DNA from: Kribbella monticola
Lineage (GTDB): Bacteria; Actinomycetota; Actinomycetes; Propionibacteriales; Kribbellaceae
Direction: 5' to 3'
Assembly (NCBI RefSeq): GCF_003261635.1
Contig: NZ_QFXK01000035.1
Span: 372,001 to 436,000 of the forward strand
Length of the DNA: 64,000 bases
Shown: piece after piece, positions 29,657 through 37,622 of the stretch
Layout of the letters: every line of letters begins with the position of its first letter
Position numbering within the stretch: position 1 is the stretch's first letter
Made by a program: the position numbers and the translations under genes
Notes under the pieces: generated by a model
The model's input: the letters and a program-made list of their open reading frames with translations, nothing else
Database searches by the model: none
What the model was told of the DNA's origin: nothing

Positions 29657-29685
29657 TTGACGATGCGGGTTTACACCGGTTTAGT
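29657..29685 (+). promoter_or_regulatory. Predicted lacI operon promoter
   Basis: TTGACG (29657-29662) and TTTAGT (29680-29685) are 17 bases apart. The -10 element and the sequence just after it are covered by the two palindromic operators. Confidence 0.5.
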
Positions 29686-29686
29686 G
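29669..29686. promoter_or_regulatory. LacI-type operator, imperfect copy
   Basis: GTTTACACCGGTTTAGTG matches the perfect operator 21 bases downstream at 14 of 18 positions, including the central ACCGGTTTA. It overlaps the predicted -10 element. Confidence 0.6.
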
Positions 29687-29689
29687 AGC

Positions 29690-29707
29690 GTTTAAACCGG
29701 TTTAAAC
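29690..29707. promoter_or_regulatory. LacI-type operator, perfect 18-bp palindrome
   Basis: GTTTAAACCGGTTTAAAC is a perfect palindrome with the central CG step typical of LacI-family sites. It lies 20 bases before the lacI-type start codon at 29727, consistent with autoregulation. Confidence 0.75.
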
Positions 29708-29726
29708 ACTCAGAACGAAGGTGCGG

Positions 29727-30752
29727 ATGAGCAAGGAACGGCCGACCATCGCGGATGTGGCCACCCGGGCAGGCGTGTCCAAGGGTGCTGTCTCGTTCGC
29801 CCTGAACGGCCGGCCCGGCCTGGCCAGTGCGACCGTCGACCGGATCCTCGCGGCTGCCGACGAGCTCGGCTGGCGGCCCAGCAACCGGGCCCGCTCGCTG
29901 TCGGTCTCGAAGGCGTTCGCGCTCGGCCTGGTGATCACCAGGGACCCGGCCGTGCTGTCCTCGGACCCGTTCTTCCCGGCCTTCATCGCCGGGGTGGAGA
30001 GCGTGCTCGCTCCGCGCGGCCAGGCCCTCGTGCTGCAGGTCGTGACGGCCGGCGAGGACGAGGCGGCGGGGTACCGGAGGCTGACTCAGGACGGCCGGGT
30101 GGACGGTGTCTTCCTGTCCGACCTCCGCCACGAGGACCCGAGGATCGAGCTGCTGGTGGAGCTCGGCCTGCCGGCCGTCACGCTGAACCGTCCGGTCGGT
30201 TCCTCACCCTTCCCGGCGGTCTGTCTCGACGACCGCCCGGGCACGGTCGCCGTCGTGGAGCACCTGCTCCAGCTCGGTCATCGGCGGATCGCGCACGTGG
30301 CCGGGCCGCCGGCCTTCGTGCACGCGACCGCCCGCTCGCAAGCCTTCACCGAGACCCTGGCCGCGGCCGGTCTCGAGCCGATCGCGGTCGAGGTCAGTGA
30401 CTTCACCGCCGCCGGCGGCACCGAGGCCACCCGCCGGCTGCTCGCCCTTCCCGAACCGCCGACCGCGATCGTCTACGCCAACGACCGGATGGCGATCGCC
30501 GGTATCGGGGCGGCCCACCAGGCCGGCCTGACCGTGCCCGACGACCTCAGCGTCGCCGGCTTCGACGACAGCGAACTCGCCGAGTTCGTCCATCCCGCGT
30601 TGACCACCGTGCGCGCCGATCCGTTCGCCTTCGGCACCACCGCGGCCACCACCTTGATCCAGTCGATCGACGGCGACGGTGACGTCGCCGATGTGGAACT
30701 CCCACCGGCCCAGCTGGTTGTCCGGGGTTCCACGGCTCTTTTGGAGGAGTAA
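29727..30752 (+). CDS. LacI-family transcriptional regulator
   Basis: This is a 341-residue LacI/GalR repressor. The N-terminal HTH reads TIADVATRAGVSKGAVSFALNGRPGLA, followed by the hinge helix RARSLS. The sugar-binding core is of the periplasmic-binding fold (VDGVFLSDLRH, RRIAHVAGPP, VYANDRMAIAGIGAAHQAGL, VPDDLSVAGFDDSELAEF). The start ATG at 29727 is spaced five bases from GAAGG; a GTG at 29721 is too close to that site. Two operators precede it. Its stop TAA overlaps the ATG of the binding-protein gene by one base, so it leads the operon. It may also repress the divergent GH114 operon. Confidence 0.93.
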   Translation: MSKERPTIADVATRAGVSKGAVSFALNGRPGLASATVDRILAAADELGWRPSNRARSLSVSKAFALGLVITRDPAVLSSDPFFPAFIAGVESVLAPRGQALVLQVVTAGEDEAAGYRRLTQDGRVDGVFLSDLRHEDPRIELLVELGLPAVTLNRPVGSSPFPAVCLDDRPGTVAVVEHLLQLGHRRIAHVAGPPAFVHATARSQAFTETLAAAGLEPIAVEVSDFTAAGGTEATRRLLALPEPPTAIVYANDRMAIAGIGAAHQAGLTVPDDLSVAGFDDSELAEFVHPALTTVRADPFAFGTTAATTLIQSIDGDGDVADVELPPAQLVVRGSTALLEE

Positions 30753-32041
30753 TGAAGCGAAAAGTCACATCCGTCCTGCTCGCGCTGGGACTGGCCGGTA
30801 CTGCGGCCGCCTGCGGCGGTGGTGGTGGCGGCAGCTCCGAGGCGGCCGCGCAGGCCAAGGGACCGATCACGGTCTGGTACTCCAACAACGCCGAGGAAGT
30901 CGCCTGGGCCAAGCAGATGGTCGCCTCCTGGAACTCCGCGCACGCGGATCAGAAGGTGACCGGCCAGGAGATCCCGACCGGTAAGTCGTCCGAAGAGGTC
31001 ATCGGTGCCGCGATCACGGCCGGGAACGCGCCCTGTCTGATCTTCAACACCTCGCCGGCGTCGGTCTCCCAGTTCCAGAAGCAGGGTGGCCTGGTGGCGC
31101 TCGACAGCTTCTCCGACGGCAAGTCGTACATCGAGGAACGCAGCGGCAAGGTCGCCCAGCAGTACAAGTCGACCGACGGCAAGTACTACCAGCTGCCGTG
31201 GAAGGCCAATCCCGTGATGATCTTCTACAACAAGAAGGCGTTCGCGAAGGCCGGGATCGACACCGCGAAGCCGCCGCTGTCGACGTACGACGAATTCCTG
31301 GCCACCTCGCGCAAGGTGGTCGCCGCGGGCGGCGCGAAGTACGCGATCTATCCCGCGCCGAGCAACGAGTTCTTCCAGTCCTGGTTCGACTTCTACCCGC
31401 TGTTCGCGGCCGAGACCGGTGGCAAGCAGTTGATTGCCGACGGCAAGTCTCAGTTTGCCTCGGAGGAGGGCAAGAAGGTCGCCGCGTTCTGGCGGACCTT
31501 GTACGCCGAGAAGCTGGCCTCGCAGGAGAAGTACAACGGTGACTCGTTCGTCGACGGCAAGGCCGCGATGGCGATCGTGGGTCCGTGGGCGATCGCGACG
31601 TACAAGGGCAAGGTCCAGTGGGGTGCCGTGCCGGTGCCGACGTCGGAGGGCAAGCCGGCCGCCGAGACCTACACGTTCAGCGATGCGAAGAACGTCGCAA
31701 TGTACTCCGCGTGCAAGAACCGCGGGACGGCGTGGGACGTGCTGAAGTTCGCCACCAGCAAGGAGCAGGACGGCAAGTTCCTGCAGGCGACCGGTCAGAT
31801 GCCGCTGCGCGACGGGGTGTCGACCGCCTACCCGGAGTACTTCGCGAAGAACCCTGACTACAAGGCGTTCGCCGACCAGGCAGCCCGCACGGTCGAGGTG
31901 CCGAACGTCCCGAACTCCATCACGATCTGGCAGACCTTCCGCGACGCCTGGTCGAAGTCGGTCATCTTCGGCCAGCAGGATCCAGCCGCGGCCCTCGACG
32001 GAGCAGTCCAGAAGGTCGATCAGCTCGCCTCCGGATCATGA
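30752..32041 (+). CDS. Extracellular sugar-binding lipoprotein (SBP family 1)
   Basis: This 429-residue CUT1 solute-binding protein has signal MKRKVTSVLLALGLAGTAAAC, with the likely acylated Cys at residue 21, followed by a Gly/Ser-rich linker. SBP_bac_1 motifs include YYQLPWKANPVMIFYNKKAF and GKAAMAIVGPWAIATYKG. GGAGGAG precedes the ATG and overlaps the end of lacI. The gene ends in ATGA with the next permease start. It presumably binds mannose- or beta-mannoside-type oligosaccharides, given the GH130 gene downstream, but this is inference. Confidence 0.9.
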   Translation: MKRKVTSVLLALGLAGTAAACGGGGGGSSEAAAQAKGPITVWYSNNAEEVAWAKQMVASWNSAHADQKVTGQEIPTGKSSEEVIGAAITAGNAPCLIFNTSPASVSQFQKQGGLVALDSFSDGKSYIEERSGKVAQQYKSTDGKYYQLPWKANPVMIFYNKKAFAKAGIDTAKPPLSTYDEFLATSRKVVAAGGAKYAIYPAPSNEFFQSWFDFYPLFAAETGGKQLIADGKSQFASEEGKKVAAFWRTLYAEKLASQEKYNGDSFVDGKAAMAIVGPWAIATYKGKVQWGAVPVPTSEGKPAAETYTFSDAKNVAMYSACKNRGTAWDVLKFATSKEQDGKFLQATGQMPLRDGVSTAYPEYFAKNPDYKAFADQAARTVEVPNVPNSITIWQTFRDAWSKSVIFGQQDPAAALDGAVQKVDQLASGS

Positions 32042-32961
32042 GCACGCGTGGCCGGGCGGCCGACGGGGGCGGCGCCCGAGTGATCACCCGGGTGATCGGG
32101 AAGCAGCCGATCGGGACGGCCTTCGTCACGCCGTACGTCGTGTTCCTGGCGGCCGTCTTCGCCTATCCACTCGGGTTCGCGGTCTAAATGTCCTTCCACG
32201 ACTACTTCTTCGCGGCGCCGGGCGCGATCGTGGATCGGCCGTGGGTCGGGTTCGCCAACTACGCGACCGTGCTGTCGGACCCGGCGGTCCGCCGGTCGTT
32301 CGTGAATGTCGGGATCTTCCTGCTGATCAACGTGCCGCTGACCGTGGTGCTCTCGTTGCTGCTCGCCTGGTCGCTGAACGCGGCCATCCGGTGGCGCGGG
32401 TTCTTCCGGGTCAGCTACTACGTCCCGTACGTGACGGCTTCGGTGGCCGTGGTCGGTGTGTGGCTGTTCCTGTTCAACTCCGACGGCCTGGTGAACTCTG
32501 TGCTGGGGCCACTGGCGCCTGATCCATCCTGGCTGGTGAACTCCAAGTTGGCCATGCCGACCGTCGCGATCTACGTCACCTGGAAGCAACTCGGCTTCTT
32601 CATCCTGCTCTACCTGGCCGCGTTGCAGAACGTGTCGAAGGACCTGTACGAGGCGGCGTCGATGGACGGCGCCGGTCGGTGGAAGTCGTTCCGCAACGTC
32701 ACTGTGCCAGGGGTCCGGCCGGCCACGACGCTGGTGGTGCTGCTGGCGACGGTGACCGGGGCGAACCTGTTCACCGAGCCTTACCTGCTCACCGGTGGCG
32801 GTGGTCCGGACGGAGCGTCTGCCTCGCCGGTGCTGATCATGTACCAGCGCGGCATCGAGCAGGGTAATCCCGACGTCGGCTCGGCGATCGGCGTACTGCT
32901 GGTGATCGGTGTGCTGATCCTGGCGCTGATCCAGCGCCGGCTACTGGATCGGGAGAGCTGA
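32038..32961 (+). pseudogene. Carbohydrate ABC transporter permease (MalF type) interrupted by an in-frame TAA
   Basis: Read from the ATG at 32038, which overlaps the binding-protein stop (ATGA), the frame encodes a normal CUT1 permease N-terminus with TM1 (AFVTPYVVFLAAVFAYPLGFAV). A TAA at 32185-32187 then interrupts it. The same frame resumes immediately with ATG (32188) and continues for 257 residues with the rest of the family sequence, including the EAA loop LYEAASMDGAGRWKSFRNVTVPG. Homologues usually have a Tyr or similar residue at this point, so a single-base change (TAC/TAT to TAA) would explain it. Either the permease is truncated, translation restarts at the adjoining ATG, or the base is a sequencing error. 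Without TM1 function is doubtful. Confidence 0.8.
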
Positions 32962-33785
32962 TGAAGAGTCCGTGGCGGTTCGTCGCTTTGTTGCTGGGGG
33001 CATTCGTCTTCCTGTTCCCCTTCTACTACATGCTGATCGGCAGCCTGCAGGCCGAACCCGACTCCTCGGTCGGTGGGGCTTTCCCGAAGCCGGGCAACCT
33101 CACCTTGCACAACTACCAGGAGATCAACGCGGCGATCAAGTTGGGTAAATCGCTGCTGAACTCGGGCATCTTCACCGGTGGGGTCATCCTCGGCACGCTG
33201 GTCTTCGGAGTGCTCGCCGGTTATGCGCTGGCCCGGTTGCAGTTCCGCGGCCGGGGGACGGTGTTCAACCTGATGTTGCTGGTCCAGGTGATTCCGTTCC
33301 AGCTGCTGACGATTCCGCTCTACGTGTTGATCGTGCGCAGCTACGGCCTTGCCGATTCGTACCTCGGCATGATCCTGCCGTTCCTGATCAACTCGACCGC
33401 GGTGTTCGTGTTCCGGCAGTACTTCCTGCAATTGCCGCAGGAGTTGTTCGACGCTGCCCGGATCGACGGCGCCGGCGAGCTCGCCATCCTCTGGCGGGTG
33501 GCCGTTCCGTTGGTGAAGCCGGCCTTGCTGACCGGCGTCCTGCTGACCTTCATCGGCCCGTGGAACGAGTTCCTCTGGCCGTTCCTGATCACCAAGCAGC
33601 AGGGGCTCCAGCCGTTGGCGGTCTCGTTGTCCAACTACATCACCACCGTGTCGGCGCGAGCGGCGAACCCCTTCGGCGCAGTACTGGCCGGTGCCTGCGT
33701 GCTGGCCGCGCCGGCGGTCGCGCTGTTCATCGTCTTCCAGCGCCGCTTCATCTCCTCCAGCCTCGAATCCGGGGTCAAGGGCTAG
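32961..33785 (+). CDS. Carbohydrate ABC transporter permease, MalG type
   Basis: This is a 274-residue intact MalG-type permease. TM1 is FVALLLGAFVFLFPFYYMLIGSL and the EAA loop reads ELFDAARIDGAGELAILWRVAVP. The ATG at 32961 overlaps the stop of the interrupted permease (TGATG). Its partner has an in-frame stop, so the importer may be impaired even though this gene is complete. No ATPase gene lies nearby. Confidence 0.92.
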   Translation: MKSPWRFVALLLGAFVFLFPFYYMLIGSLQAEPDSSVGGAFPKPGNLTLHNYQEINAAIKLGKSLLNSGIFTGGVILGTLVFGVLAGYALARLQFRGRGTVFNLMLLVQVIPFQLLTIPLYVLIVRSYGLADSYLGMILPFLINSTAVFVFRQYFLQLPQELFDAARIDGAGELAILWRVAVPLVKPALLTGVLLTFIGPWNEFLWPFLITKQQGLQPLAVSLSNYITTVSARAANPFGAVLAGACVLAAPAVALFIVFQRRFISSSLESGVKG

Positions 33786-33802
33786 ATCCTGAAAGGTTTG
33801 TT

Positions 33803-34861
33803 GTGACTGTTCCTTACACTCTGACCCGTCTCGGCGTCGTGATGACACCGGAGCCCGGTAACGAGCTCGAGTCCGAGGGCGTGCTGAATCCGGCCAGCGG
33901 CTACGGGCCGGACGGGCAGCTCTACCTGCTGCCCCGCCTAGTTGCTCCTGGCAATATTTCCCGCGTGGGGCTGGCGGCGGTCGAGTTGACCGACGGAGTG
34001 CCGACCGGCGTACGCCGGGAGGGGGTCGTACTAGCTCCGGACGAAGGCTGGGAGCGCGGCCTGAACAACGCCGGGGTCGAGGATCCCCGCGTCACCTGGA
34101 TTCCTTCGCTCGGTCAGCACGTGATGACCTATGTCGCCTATGGGCCGCTCGGGCCGAAGCCGGCGCTCGCGGTGTCGGAAGACCTGCGGCACTGGACCCG
34201 GTTGGGGCCGTTGCACTTCGAGTACCAGGCCGACCTCGACACCGATCTCAATCTGTTCCCGAACAAGGACACGGTGTTCTTCCCCGAACCGGTGCCGGGA
34301 CCGGACGGCGAACCGGCGTACGCGATGTTGCACCGGCCGATGTGGGACCTGGGCTGGTTCCGCGAAGGCGAAGGGATTCACCTGCCGGCCGGGGTGACGG
34401 ACGACCGGCCCGGGATCTGGGTGTCGTTCGTGCCGGTCTCCGCGGTGGAGCGCTCGCTGTCGAATCTCGTGCATCTGCAGGGACACCGGTTGGTGGCGAT
34501 GTCGGAGTACCCGTTCGAGGAGCTCAAGATCGGGGCCGGACCGGCGCCGCTGCGGGTGCCGGAGGGATGGCTGGTGATCCATCACGGCGTGACCGGGGAG
34601 CAGCCGAAGGGCTTCGACCCGACGACGCAAAAGGTCAGCTACGCGGCGGGGGCGCTGTTGCTCGATCCCACGGACGTCACCAAGGTGATCGCTCGCACCG
34701 CCGAGCCGATCCTGGTGCCGGAAACCGAAGAGGAACGGATCGGCACCGTCGGGAACGTGGTGTTCCCGACGGCCATCGAGGAGGTCGACGGCGTGAGGTA
34801 TGTCTTCTACGGAATGGCGGACGCGAAGATCGGTGTCGCCAGATTGGATCGGTTACCGTGA
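33803..34861 (+). CDS. Glycoside hydrolase family 130-type enzyme (beta-mannoside phosphorylase or mannosidase)
   Basis: This 352-residue five-bladed beta-propeller-type enzyme is of the GH130/GH43 clan. The GH130 signature GVEDPRV (E93, D94) carries the catalytic Asp. Further motifs are PNKDTVFFPEPV, YAMLHRPM and GWLVIHHGV. No signal peptide is present, so it acts in the cytoplasm on imported sugars. GH130 members are phosphorylases of beta-1,4-mannosides or mannose-GlcNAc linkages, or beta-1,2-mannosidases. The subgroup cannot be fixed by eye. GAAAGG lies six bases before the GTG start. A rare TTA leucine codon occurs at 34853-34855. Confidence 0.85.
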   Translation: MTVPYTLTRLGVVMTPEPGNELESEGVLNPASGYGPDGQLYLLPRLVAPGNISRVGLAAVELTDGVPTGVRREGVVLAPDEGWERGLNNAGVEDPRVTWIPSLGQHVMTYVAYGPLGPKPALAVSEDLRHWTRLGPLHFEYQADLDTDLNLFPNKDTVFFPEPVPGPDGEPAYAMLHRPMWDLGWFREGEGIHLPAGVTDDRPGIWVSFVPVSAVERSLSNLVHLQGHRLVAMSEYPFEELKIGAGPAPLRVPEGWLVIHHGVTGEQPKGFDPTTQKVSYAAGALLLDPTDVTKVIARTAEPILVPETEEERIGTVGNVVFPTAIEEVDGVRYVFYGMADAKIGVARLDRLP

Positions 34862-36894
34862 CCGCCTCACGGCGGGCGGTGCTGGGCGCCGGCGGCGCGC
34901 TCGCGGTTGCCGCCGCGACGGGTGTCCTACCGGCTTCCGCTGGGCCGGCCTCTGCTGGGCGGGCTTCTGCCGGGTCGGCTTCGGCTACTGGGGTGGCTTC
35001 TGGGGCGGCGGGTGCTGCGGCCGGGTTGACCAATCTGGCTCATCTCGACTTCCTCGGTGCGGTCGTGACGCCACCGCCGGCCGCCGGACACGTTGCCTAT
35101 GGCACCGAACCGCTGGGCGTGCTCTGGACGTACGCCGACCATCGGGACGACGGTTCGTATGCCCGGGTCGGCGGTGGCGCTTATGACCCGGCGACCAACA
35201 CGTACGGGCAAGGAGCCTTCAACGCCGACGACATCGCCCGCGCTGCTGTGGTCTACCTGCGTCATTACCAGCTGCGTCGCGACTCCCACAGTCTTACGGC
35301 GGCTCGTGGATTGCTGCGTGGGTTGACGTTCCTCCAGACCGCTGAGGGTCCTCACGCCGGCAACGTCGTGCTCTGGATGCAGCCCGACGGCACGCTGAAC
35401 CCGAGTGCTGATCCGCCAGAGCTCCCTGACCCGTCGGACTCCGGTCCGGCGTACTGGCTGGCCCGGACGGTGTGGGCGTTGGGGGAGGGCTACGCGGTCT
35501 TCAGGACGATCGACCGTCGCTTCGCTGCCTTCCTGCGGTCACGGCTCGAGTTGGCGATCGCGGCGCTGGAGCGTCAGGTGCTGGTGCGGTACGGGCAGTG
35601 GAACATCGTGGACGGCCGACGGGTACCGGCGTGGTTGATCGTGAACGGTGCGGACGCCACGTCCGAGGCTGTGCTCGGCTTGTCGGCCTATGTGCGCTGT
35701 GGTGGATCTCCGCGAGCGCGGAAGGCTTTGGCTCAGTTCGCCGCGGGTGTTGCGGCGATGGGCGCCGGCGACACCCGGACGTGGCCCTTCCGCGCACTCT
35801 TGCCGTGGGGCGAGTCGATCTCGGACTGGCACGCGTGGGGCGCCCAGATGCCCTCCGCGCTGGCTGCTGCGGCTACGGCGCTGGGGGACCGGTCGCTGCT
35901 GGGACCGGCCATCGGTGACGCGGCCGGCTTCACCCCGCTGCTGTTGACCGCGGGTGGACCAGACAACGGCTGGCTCCCCGTGCCGATCGACCGTACCCAG
36001 ATCGCGTACGGCGTGGACGTTCGGGTGCAGGGGCTGCTCGGAGTGGCTCGCGCCGCGAGTCGCCCTGGGCTCCGCCAGGTCGCGGCGTTCGCAGCAGCCT
36101 GGTACTTCGGCGCCAACCGCGCCGGCGAACCGACGTACGATCCCGCGACGGGTCGCACCTTCGACGGTGTGTCCGGTGCAGGCGTGATCAATCGCAACTC
36201 CGGTGCCGAGTCCACGATTCACGGGCTGCTGTCCATGCTCGCGCTCGACGAACACCCTGACGTGGCTCGACTGGCTCAAGACCTCGGCGCAGGTGAGCGC
36301 AGTGTGTCCGGTCTGGAGTGGGTCGAGGCCGAGGCGGCGGTGCTTGCCGGTGGTGCCGCTGTCGTCACGCCGCCGTCTGCGTGGACCGGTGAATCCCAAT
36401 GGAGCAACGGCTCCTACGTCTCGCTGCCGCCTTCATCGACCGCGAGCTGGACCGTGAGCGGCGCTGAGCAGCCACGATTGGTGTTGCCTGTCGTCAATCT
36501 GCTGCCTGGCGCTGGACGCACGAACTGGAGAGCCGGGTCTGCCGCGCTGGGAGGTGTCGACCACAGCAAGGTGGGGCCGCAGGGCATCTCCGCTGCGCCC
36601 GGTGCGCTGCTTCCCGCCACCCTGCGCGGTGTTCTGCCCGCCGGTGCGACCACCTTCACTGCTGTCGCGAGCGGGCCGTCGGTGCAGCTCGATGCTGTGC
36701 TTCTGTTGCCGATGATCTCCTCGCTCCGTCTCGGGCGTGGACTGCTGCTCACGAGCGTCGACGACCACACCAGAGCGGTCGATCTTCCTCAGGCGGCGAT
36801 GTTCTACAGCTACGACAGCTCAGGTCAGCTGCACTCACGGCAGTACGCCGCACGGGCAGTCGTACTGCCGGGCGGCTTCACCGTCGTCCAGTAG
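34858..36894 (+). CDS. Secreted glycosidase-like protein, probably an (alpha/alpha)-toroid fold
   Basis: This is a 678-residue protein with a Tat-type signal (SRRAVLGAGGALAVAAATGVLPASA) and an unusual Ala/Ser/Gly-rich low-complexity spacer (about residues 27-57). The next 400 residues are helical with many Trp/Tyr and Asp residues (QPDGTLNPSADPPELPDPSDSGPA, WNIVDGRRVPAWLIVNGADA, WGESISDWHAWGAQ), suggesting a six-hairpin glycosidase. The C-terminal 200 residues look like a beta-rich carbohydrate-binding region. It overlaps the GH130 gene by GTGA and is the last gene of the lacI operon. I do not recognise the exact family, so the function is inferred from context. Confidence 0.65.
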   Translation: MTASRRAVLGAGGALAVAAATGVLPASAGPASAGRASAGSASATGVASGAAGAAAGLTNLAHLDFLGAVVTPPPAAGHVAYGTEPLGVLWTYADHRDDGSYARVGGGAYDPATNTYGQGAFNADDIARAAVVYLRHYQLRRDSHSLTAARGLLRGLTFLQTAEGPHAGNVVLWMQPDGTLNPSADPPELPDPSDSGPAYWLARTVWALGEGYAVFRTIDRRFAAFLRSRLELAIAALERQVLVRYGQWNIVDGRRVPAWLIVNGADATSEAVLGLSAYVRCGGSPRARKALAQFAAGVAAMGAGDTRTWPFRALLPWGESISDWHAWGAQMPSALAAAATALGDRSLLGPAIGDAAGFTPLLLTAGGPDNGWLPVPIDRTQIAYGVDVRVQGLLGVARAASRPGLRQVAAFAAAWYFGANRAGEPTYDPATGRTFDGVSGAGVINRNSGAESTIHGLLSMLALDEHPDVARLAQDLGAGERSVSGLEWVEAEAAVLAGGAAVVTPPSAWTGESQWSNGSYVSLPPSSTASWTVSGAEQPRLVLPVVNLLPGAGRTNWRAGSAALGGVDHSKVGPQGISAAPGALLPATLRGVLPAGATTFTAVASGPSVQLDAVLLLPMISSLRLGRGLLLTSVDDHTRAVDLPQAAMFYSYDSSGQLHSRQYAARAVVLPGGFTVVQ

Positions 36895-36897
36895 CCG

Positions 36898-37593
36898 TCA
36901 TCCCTGCAGGAGAGCGCGTGGTGGTACGCCGGTCAGTGCTTTGACCTCGCGGGTGAGGTGAGCCTGATCGGCGTACCCGGTCTGTGCTGCGACCGTCGCC
37001 AGGGTGAGTCCTGTGCGGGCGTGGTCGAGGGCGCGGTTCATTCGGAGTACGCGATCCAGCATCTTCGGTCCGTAGCCGAAAGCGTCCAGGCAGCGCCGAT
37101 GGAGTTGTCGCTCACTCAGCCCGACGTTGGCGGCCAACGTGGGGACGGCGATGCCTCGGTGGATCCCCTGCACCACTTGACCTATCAGCCGGTCCGGTGG
37201 CTCGTCGAACAACCTGACCGCAGCGTCCTCGAGCCCGGCCGCCGGATGGGCGGCCTTGGCGACCCGATCGGCCAGCCGCCTGGCCCGACCGAGTGACCAC
37301 AACTCCGCGAGCGGGACCCGATGGTCGACTACCTCGCGCGCCGGTACGCCGAGGAAGCCGGGCGCTGTGCCCGGCGCGAACCGGATCGCCGCGCATCGAG
37401 CCCCGCGCTCGGAGGATGAGACGTACGCCCTGGTGTCCGGGCCGGCGACGAGGAGCTCGCCTTCGATCCAGAGGAGGTCCATGCAACCGTCCGGGAGAAT
37501 CCGGTACGCCCCACCGTCCGCCGTACGGGTCCACAGCACGGCGCCGGGTAACCGAGCGGCGCGCTCACGGTACGGGTGTGGTTCGTAACTCAC
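36898..37593 (-). CDS. AraC-family transcriptional regulator
   Basis: This is a 231-residue regulator with an N-terminal DUF6597-type sensor part (RILPDGCMDLLWIEGELLVAGPD, AIRFAPGTAPGFLGVPARE). A C-terminal AraC double HTH reads VGLSERQLHRRCLDAFGYGPKMLDRVLRMNRAL and VAAQTGYADQAHLTREVKALTGVPP. The GTG start at 37593 has only a weak site. It ends three bases from the stop of the convergent glycosidase-like gene. Targets are unknown. Confidence 0.88.
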   Translation of the reverse strand: MSYEPHPYRERAARLPGAVLWTRTADGGAYRILPDGCMDLLWIEGELLVAGPDTRAYVSSSERGARCAAIRFAPGTAPGFLGVPAREVVDHRVPLAELWSLGRARRLADRVAKAAHPAAGLEDAAVRLFDEPPDRLIGQVVQGIHRGIAVPTLAANVGLSERQLHRRCLDAFGYGPKMLDRVLRMNRALDHARTGLTLATVAAQTGYADQAHLTREVKALTGVPPRALLQG

Positions 37594-37622
37594 CCTGACA
37601 GTGTCCCGCGCCCCACCGACAA

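Larger units (their letters stand above)
29420..29726. promoter_or_regulatory. Divergent control region between two sugar operons
   Basis: These 307 bases separate the GH114 operon (minus) from the lacI operon (plus). They contain an inverted repeat in the leader of the GH114 side (29529-29536 with 29541-29548), a second one within the predicted GH114 promoter spacer (29565-29583), a plus-strand promoter, and two tandem LacI-like operators (29669-29686 and 29690-29707). A plus-strand open frame ending at 29660 has no family similarity and is not called. Confidence 0.6.

Noticed and set aside
29304-29660. A 118-codon plus-strand frame crossing the GH114 start and the control region
   Set aside because: Overlaps the GH114 coding start on the opposite strand, no family similarity and it covers the palindromic regulatory sites.
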